A stretch of 15,681 nt of DNA from CAYINJ01 sp964364745 (GTDB lineage Bacteria > Patescibacteriota > Patescibacteriia > JACRDY01). The notes under the pieces were generated by a model. That model was not told the DNA's origin. It saw only the letters and a list, made by a program, of their open reading frames with translations, and ran no database searches. The stretch covers positions 1 through 15,681 of the forward strand of contig CAYINJ010000012.1 in NCBI GenBank assembly GCA_964364745.1. Reading direction: 5' to 3'. The translations under genes were made by a program, and so were the position numbers. Positions 6,977 to 11,294 of this stretch are shown here, one piece after another; position 1 is the stretch's first letter, and each line of letters begins with the position of its first letter.

Positions 6977-9149
6977 GTCGACTCATGGTCACCGAAAAAC
7001 TTCCGCCAGTGCGGCTGGCCGTGGCGGTGCCACCAATCAATAATAACCTGCCGTTTAACTGCGATAATCAATCCCATCGCCCCAATGGTCAACCCCCAAC
7101 CAATTAAGGGCGATGCCTGATCTGATGACTCGCCCATGACTGTGGTGCCCGGCATGGCCGTGGTAGTGGCGGCGGCAGTCGGCGGAGCCGATGAACGACC
7201 CCGCGTAGCAATTTTTACCGCGGTGGCCGCCTCGGTTTCCGTGTCGACTGGATAAATCGTAAATTTCTTCTTGGCCGAATCGTTTAGACCACCTGGATCC
7301 ACGACCGTCACGATTGCCGTGTAACTGGCTACTTCGGTATAGACGTGGTCGACTACCTCGGCAGTAGTCGTGGTGGTCGCCCCATCACCAAAATCCCATT
7401 GATATTGCAACACGTCTCCATCTGGGTCGGTACTGTCGGCAGCGTCAAAAGTCACCGTTTCCCCCACGGTGGTGCGCCGCGGTTTGGTGACCGTCATGGC
7501 CGCGGTTGGTCGGTGATTGACTGNNNNNNNNNNNNNNNNNNNNNNNNNNNNNNNNNNNNNNNNNNNNNNNNNNNNNNNNNNNNNNNNNNNNNNNNNNNNN
7601 NNNNNNNNNNNNNNNNNNNNNNNGTGGTGCGCCGCGGTTTGGTGACCGTCATGGCCGCGGTTGGTCGGTGATTGACTGGCGTGAGCTTTGCCGCGGCGTG
7701 TGGTGTGACCGCGGCTGACCATTGCCAATCGGCAGCCAGGCGTTGGTAACTAGCTCCCGCTTCGACTGTCCCACTATAAGTCACCGCATCGACGGCTTCT
7801 CCATCGTGGTACAGCGTGACTGTCTCGGTGCCGCTATTATTTAAAGCCAGGCGCGTGACTGACCGGAAAAACGCCCGATATTCCCCGGCCGCTAAGACCG
7901 CCTCTTTGGCAAAACGATACTGCCCAGCCGTGTCGGCCAGTGCCCAACCAGTCAAAGCCGCCGGTTCGACACCAGCATTATATAGTTCAATAAATTCATC
8001 AGCGGTATCGGCGCCCAGCGGGTTGGGTAGGAGTTCGGTCAGGCGAACTGTTGCCTCACCATTGGCTGCAATCATGATCGGCGCGTTAGTGGTTTCATCG
8101 CTGTCGTCACTAGCCGTCACGATCGGCGCGGTTATTTTTGGCTTGGGGGCAGGCGGTGCAGTCATGACGTTAGCCACCGCGTTGGTTGGCGTCGTGGTGA
8201 CCGCCCAGGTGTCGCCACCGTCAGTCGTCCGGGCTACGCTCCACGGATCAGCGGCCGTGGGCAGATTGTCAGTTAACAAGCCGTCGTCCCAATTGCCGTA
8301 AGTTAGTCGGTCAACAAAACCATCGTTACACCACAAAGTGATTTGGTCGCCGGCGTTGTTCAACGCGCCCTTCGGTTTCGTAATTGTCGTCCAACCCCGC
8401 GGCAAAATCCCGCCGGACAACAGCGTGGCCCGCTCGCTGCCATCGGTTAATGACCAGCCATCCAACACCACCGCCTTACTCCCCCGATTATAAAGCTCCA
8501 CCCACTCGGACTCACCTTTGACCGGATCGGCGATAAACTCATTGATCACCACGTCGGGGTCACAGGTCAGGGGCGGAGCGGTCTCGACTTCGGGTAAGAT
8601 TTCTTCTTCAACTACCACTTCATCAACTGGCGGGGCGACCGTGGCCTGACCGATGGAATTATTGGCCCAATGTTCACGCCAATTCGCCACGGTGTAGTCA
8701 GCTAACAGCGGATCAATCCGCTCCAGCGAAAATTGTTCAATTGCTAGATAGATAAACGACTCAACCAAGGCGCCACTGGCGTCTTTCAAACCAATGGACT
8801 CGCCGGATTCTTTCAAGCTCCCCCAAGCACTGTCGATAATTATTCCCGTATATTCCGGGTAATCGGTGACGGTCGTGGCCGCTACTTGGGCGATCACGGC
8901 ATACGTCCCCGGCGCTAGCATCATGTTCTCACCGCGGAATAGCGTCAGGCCGTGATTGGTGTTGTCTTCGAAAAACTTCCACTTGGTCAGATCAACTGCC
9001 GTGGTGCTGCGATTATAAACCTCAATCCACTCATGACCGGACGACTCGTAAGCCGCTACTTCCGTGATTACCATTGGTGACGGCTCGGCGGCTATTCCTG
9101 GCGTGATGGCAGTTAAAGTCAGTAGCGTGGCTAGCAAAAAATGACGCAT
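6973..9149 (-). CDS. Secreted, membrane-anchored protein with three lamin-tail domains and a PKD domain
   Basis: Likely a cell-surface protein. From ATG 9149 it opens with a signal peptide (MRHFLLATLLTLTAITPGIA). Three lamin-tail-like (LTD) domains follow, each with the [I/L]TE or INE ... E[WF][IV]E[LV]YN pattern: about residues 25-150, 198-300 and 366-485. Next come one PKD domain (about 493-585, with YQWDFGDGAT), a low-complexity linker and a single C-terminal transmembrane helix (PLIGWGLTIGAMGLIIAV) with a basic tail. The frame changes across a 100-N gap, but the 55 bases on each side of the gap are identical. Joining the copies restores one continuous frame of 673 aa. A TTG at 9197 could add 16 residues, but the signal peptide fits ATG 9149. 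Such proteins are often adhesins or nuclease-associated surface proteins; the function here is unknown. Confidence 0.85.
7469..7678. other. 100-N scaffold gap flanked by an exact 55-bp repeat
   Basis: Ns fill 7524-7623 (exactly 100). The 55 bases before the gap (7469-7523) are identical to the 55 after it (7624-7678), and the repeat edges coincide with the gap edges. This is the expected trace of two contigs that share an overlap but were scaffolded instead of merged. Removing 155 nt puts the two halves of the lamin-tail gene in one frame. Confidence 0.88.
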
Positions 9150-9207
9150 AGCTAGAAAGATAATAAATACCTTTTTACTATAAACGACTACCCCCAAAAT
9201 AAAACGA

Positions 9208-9226
9208 AACTGTTTCTAAAACAGTT
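9208..9226. promoter_or_regulatory. Inverted repeat upstream of the lamin-tail gene
   Basis: AACTGTTT-CTA-AAACAGTT is a perfect 8-bp inverted repeat with a 3-nt centre, about 60 nt upstream of ATG 9149 and just upstream of AT-rich -10-like sequences (TATAGT, TATTAT on the minus strand). It could be an operator for a dimeric repressor. No convincing -35 was found for this gene. Confidence 0.4.
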
Positions 9227-9249
9227 CTAAAACTGGCTCCGTCCGACCC

Positions 9250-9278
9250 TTGATTTTTAGGGATATTTCGGGTACGAT
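9250..9278 (+). promoter_or_regulatory. Promoter upstream of tRNA-Ala
   Basis: -35 TTGATT (9250-9255), 17-nt spacer, -10 TACGAT (9273-9278). It matches the -35 of the uvrA promoter and of the left-edge tRNA promoter. The predicted start, near 9285, leaves an unusually long leader of about 130 nt before the tRNA. Confidence 0.5.
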
Positions 9279-9279
9279 T

Positions 9280-9390
9280 GGGGAGATTCGTGAGCCCGAA
9301 TTGGTCCCCTGTCTTTTGGGCCCTTACCCGCCCATGTCCCGCATTGCGGGACTGGGACGTATCCGCTCACGGCTTTGCCGATGAGCGGAC
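9280..9390 (+). other. Hairpin-rich leader between promoter and tRNA-Ala
   Basis: Several inverted repeats lie in a row: GGGGA/TCCCC enclosing ATTCG/CGAAT (9280-9309), the perfect GTCCCGC-ATT-GCGGGAC (9336-9352), and a 12-bp stem TCCGCTCACGGC-TTT-GCCG-A-TGAGCGGA (9362-9389) with one bulged A. No convincing coding frame crosses it. It may be a transcribed processing leader, a small RNA or decayed palindromic repeats. Confidence 0.45.
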
Positions 9391-9413
9391 ATTTGGTAGA
9401 AAATTAAATACTT

Positions 9414-9486
9414 GGGCCCTTAGCTCATTTGGTAGAGCGCCGCCTTTGCACGGCGGAGGTGACCGGTTCGAGCCCGGTAGGGTCCA
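9414..9486 (+). tRNA. tRNA-Ala (anticodon UGC)
   Basis: A full 73-nt cloverleaf: acceptor GGGCCCT/AGGGTCC with one G-U pair, D-arm GCTC-ATTTGGTA-GAGC, anticodon arm CCGCC-TTTGCAC-GGCGG with anticodon TGC at 9447-9449, variable loop AGGTG, T-arm ACCGG-TTCGAGC-CCGGT and discriminator A. CCA is not encoded (TTG follows), so the 3' end must be added by the CCA-adding enzyme encoded at the left end of this window. Confidence 0.97.
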
Positions 9487-9557
9487 TTGCTATATTTGTG
9501 AAATGATCTCGCGAGACGGGATAGGATCCATTTATTCTTAATTTCTTCTATTAAAAT

Positions 9558-9590
9558 TAAATCCAGCCTCGCTTGGCGGGGCTGGATTTA
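9558..9590. terminator. Bidirectional terminator between tRNA-Ala and the pilin-like gene
   Basis: A 15-bp stem TAAATCCAGCCTCGC / GCGGGGCTGGATTTA with a 3-nt loop TTG sits between the convergent tRNA (plus) and pilin-like gene (minus). A- and T-rich flanks are on both sides, so it probably serves both. Confidence 0.85.
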
Positions 9591-9609
9591 TGTTTGTCCA
9601 GGTTGGCAG

Positions 9610-9930
9610 TTAGTTGCCGTCCGGTACGACCGCGACGTTTTGCAAGACGTCGGCGTCAAGCTGGTGCGTGCGTCGGCCGGCGGACGTATCGACGGTGACT
9701 TTGCTGTAGGCCCAAACGTTGCGTTCGAGCTGCAACACTTTGGTGGCGGTCGGATCAACTAGCTGAACGGCTTTCGGGGCGGACCCTTCGCCCACCCAGA
9801 AGTTGCCCATGGCCACGCCGGTGATCAAGCCGCCGTAGATCACGACGCCAACGACCAAGAAGAGAAAGACCACCGTAATGATCAGTTCGATGAGGGTATA
9901 TCCCCCACGGCCACGACTGGATTGCTTCAC
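9610..9930 (-). CDS. Short type IV pilin-like protein (prepilin N-terminal methylation motif)
   Basis: A 106-aa protein with a classical type III prepilin signal: a basic leader MKQSSRGRGG, a cleavage point after Gly10, then YTLIE with the conserved Glu at mature position 5, and a hydrophobic helix to about residue 40 (LIITVVFLFLVVGVVIYGGL). The remaining roughly 65 residues are a small soluble domain that I do not recognise. It is shorter than a typical pilin, so it may be a minor pilin or pseudopilin. The GTG start at 9930 is fixed by a strong Shine-Dalgarno GGAGGT (9936-9941, spacing 5 nt). No peptidase (PilD), ATPase or other assembly gene is nearby, so it must use machinery encoded elsewhere. 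A terminator follows 20 nt after the stop. Confidence 0.82.
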   Translation of the reverse strand: MKQSSRGRGGYTLIELIITVVFLFLVVGVVIYGGLITGVAMGNFWVGEGSAPKAVQLVDPTATKVLQLERNVWAYSKVTVDTSAGRRTHQLDADVLQNVAVVPDGN

Positions 9931-9935
9931 GAAAC

Positions 9936-9941
9936 ACCTCC
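9936..9941 (-). promoter_or_regulatory. Shine-Dalgarno site fixing the GTG start of the pilin-like gene
   Basis: GGAGGT on the minus strand, 5 nt before GTG 9930. It is the reason for choosing a GTG start. Confidence 0.8.
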
Positions 9942-9973
9942 AGTGGTGAAAGAAACTGATTGCATCCTTGCAT

Positions 9974-10164
9974 GTCCTCTCCTAGCTGTCAAGTTTCCTT
10001 ACTATATTCCGACCGTTAATATCGTTGTTGATCATTATGTTAATTAAAATCTTTTTTGTCGTTAGCGATATTATAAAAAATAATTTCTTCAAAATTTCCG
10101 TGCCAACATATTTTTTCACGGAAATATTTTCTCTGACTTATCCACAGTTAGCGTCATCATTTCA
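9974..10164. other. AT-rich divergent intergenic region with one DnaA-box-like site
   Basis: No gene is seen. It holds a perfect consensus DnaA box TTATCCACA (10138-10146), an inverted repeat ATTTCCGTG / CACGGAAAT (10094-10102 and 10117-10125), and on the minus strand a TATAAT (10070-10075) without a good -35 that may serve the pilin-like gene. A single DnaA box is too little to call an origin. Confidence 0.5.
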
Positions 10165-10175
10165 TTGTTACAATG
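10163..10175. promoter_or_regulatory. Palindrome covering the -35 box of the lysine-rich protein promoter
   Basis: CATTGT-T-ACAATG is a perfect 6-bp inverted repeat with a 1-nt centre and contains the -35 TTGTTA. Its position suggests an operator; no regulator is known. Confidence 0.35.
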
Positions 10176-10193
10176 TCAAAAAGATTTTATAAT
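10165..10193 (+). promoter_or_regulatory. Promoter of the upstream ORF and lysine-rich protein
   Basis: -35 TTGTTA (10165-10170), 17-nt spacer, perfect -10 TATAAT (10188-10193). The predicted start near 10200 gives a leader of about 90 nt before the upstream ORF. A perfect 16-nt palindrome CGAAGTGATCACTTCG lies inside that leader at 10239-10254. Confidence 0.7.
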
Positions 10194-10288
10194 AGAAGCG
10201 TAGACGCCATTGAGTCATCAGCCAATTGCGTTGTACCACGAAGTGATCACTTCGCGCGAAACTTTTCAACTTGAGTAGGAGGAACATT

Positions 10289-10342
10289 TTGACTCGAAAC
10301 AAAAATATTTCTTCTGCTTATCTCACTCATGAAGGGAGGTGA
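10289..10342 (+). CDS. 17-codon upstream ORF (leader peptide candidate)
   Basis: A TTG start follows a near-ideal Shine-Dalgarno TAGGAGG (10276-10282) at 6 nt and opens a frame encoding MTRNKNISSAYLTHEGR (first residue from TTG). Its last codons GGG AGG TGA are themselves the Shine-Dalgarno sequence of the lysine-rich gene, whose ATG is 5 nt further on. This arrangement predicts translational coupling or leader-peptide control. The peptide has no run of one amino acid that would suggest classical attenuation. It is too short for homology, so the call rests on the ribosome-binding site and placement. Confidence 0.5.
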   Translation: MTRNKNISSAYLTHEGR

Positions 10343-10347
10343 CAGTT

Positions 10348-10452
10348 ATGGCAAAAAAGAAAGCTAAGAAGAAGGCCGCTCCGAAGCGGAAGAAGGCCAA
10401 GAAGGCCGCTCCGAAGCGGAAGAAGAAGGGTGGTAAGAAAAAGAAGCGCTAG
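10348..10452 (+). CDS. 34-aa lysine-rich histone H1-like protein
   Basis: A tiny, extremely basic protein: 19 Lys and 3 Arg of 34 residues, the rest Ala, Pro and Gly, with no acidic residue. It carries a 10-residue repeat based on KKAAPKRKK. At DNA level 27 nt are repeated exactly (10369-10395 and 10399-10425, period 30 nt). The composition matches the C-terminal tails of histone H1-like bacterial proteins, so nucleic acid binding or compaction is likely; it could also be a ribosome-associated or RNA-binding peptide. A strong Shine-Dalgarno GGGAGG lies 8 nt before the ATG, a consensus promoter lies upstream and a terminator follows directly, so it looks like a real and well-expressed gene. 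It lies just after a 17-codon upstream ORF. Confidence 0.8.
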   Translation: MAKKKAKKKAAPKRKKAKKAAPKRKKKGGKKKKR

Positions 10453-10469
10453 TGCTTCGCCCTGATCTC

Positions 10470-10510
10470 AAAAAACAAACTCCGGTACTGATGACCGGAT
10501 TTTGTTTTTT
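10470..10510. terminator. Bidirectional terminator between the lysine-rich gene and ung
   Basis: AAAAAACAAA with TCCGGT pairs with ACCGGA and TTTGTTTTTT; the loop is ACTGATG plus one mismatch. It lies between two convergent genes and has both an A-tract and a T-tract. Confidence 0.88.
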
Positions 10511-10521
10511 AGGCGCAGTGG

Positions 10522-11214
10522 TTACGGGAGCTGCCAATCAATTGGTTGCTGGAAGGTGGCTAAGAGATATTCATTGGCCTGCGAAAACGGCCGGGAGCCG
10601 AAAAACCCCTGATAAGACGACAGGGGCGACGGATGGGGTGCCCGCAACACTTTATGTTTGGCCTCATCGATGATGTTCCCCTTTTCTTGGGCGTACTTGC
10701 CCCAGAGGATAAACACCACGTGCTCTTTCTCGTCGTTGATCAGTTTGATAATGGTGTCGGTAAATCGCTCCCAGCCCTTGCCTTGATGCGACCCGGCCTT
10801 GGCCTGTTCGACCGTCAGAGTGGCGTTGAGCAACAACACTCCTTGCTTGGCCCAAGGCGATAGATCGCCGCTGGTTGGTTGAGGCACCCCGACATCGCTG
10901 GTGAGTTCGGTAAAGATATTTTGCAGCGACGGCGGCCACGCTACCTTGGCGGGCACGGAAAAACATAAGCCCTGGGCCTGCCCCGGACCGTGGTAGGGGT
11001 CTTGGCCCAAGATGACTACTTTGACCCGATCAACCGGGGTCAGATCTAGGGCCCGAAAAATAGCCGCCGGCGCGGGATAAATGATTTTTCCTTGTTGATA
11101 CTCCCCCGCTAACCAGGCCTTCAGCGTGACCATGTAGGGTTGACTGAACTCGAGCAACAAGCGCTCTTTCCACGATTGATCTAGTTTAATTGCGTCAGCG
11201 GCAGTAACGGCCAT
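10522..11214 (-). CDS. ung: Uracil-DNA glycosylase, family 1
   Basis: Removes uracil from DNA as the first step of base excision repair. From ATG 11214 the protein is 230 aa, close to E. coli Ung. All family 1 motifs are present: GQDPYHGPGQAQG at about 70-82 (catalytic Asp72), the uracil-binding LLLN with Asn130, and HPSPLSSYQGFFG at 194-206 (catalytic His194). The frame stays open upstream to 11343, overlapping the preceding gene, but that extension is unlike Ung. A promoter with a perfect -35 lies just before 11214, giving an almost leaderless message. ATG 11223 would add three residues and cannot be excluded. It sits between terminators or promoters as a single-gene unit after the PGK-aldolase gene. 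Confidence 0.95.
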   Translation of the reverse strand: MAVTAADAIKLDQSWKERLLLEFSQPYMVTLKAWLAGEYQQGKIIYPAPAAIFRALDLTPVDRVKVVILGQDPYHGPGQAQGLCFSVPAKVAWPPSLQNIFTELTSDVGVPQPTSGDLSPWAKQGVLLLNATLTVEQAKAGSHQGKGWERFTDTIIKLINDEKEHVVFILWGKYAQEKGNIIDEAKHKVLRAPHPSPLSSYQGFFGSRPFSQANEYLLATFQQPIDWQLP

Positions 11215-11224
11215 AGTACTCATC

Positions 11225-11253
11225 ACGCTAGCGGGTTGCTGGGTAATTGTCAA
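11225..11253 (-). promoter_or_regulatory. Promoter of ung, predicting a leaderless mRNA
   Basis: Minus strand: perfect -35 TTGACA (11248-11253), 17-nt spacer, weak -10 TAGCGT (11225-11230), then 10 nt to ATG 11214. No Shine-Dalgarno sequence. The spacing to ATG matches rplS. Confidence 0.55.
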
Positions 11254-11294
11254 TTGGTGCCTATCATTACGACCCGGTGGCGAAAGATTAACTT

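Noticed and set aside
7469..7678. True tandem PKD duplication around the gap
   Set aside because: The repeat ends exactly at both gap edges and merging restores the frame, so an unmerged contig overlap is the simpler reading; a real duplication is only a fallback.
9278..9541. Plus-strand frame crossing tRNA-Ala
   Set aside because: It runs through the whole tRNA and has no ribosome-binding site.
9755..9973. 72-codon minus-strand frame starting after AGGAGAGG
   Set aside because: It has a plausible ribosome-binding site, but most of it overlaps the pilin-like gene out of frame and its sequence looks like a frame shadow (Arg/Gly/Trp-rich). A short leader role is not excluded.
9974..10200. Replication origin
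   Set aside because: Only one DnaA box and no dnaA, dnaN, rpmH or parAB nearby.
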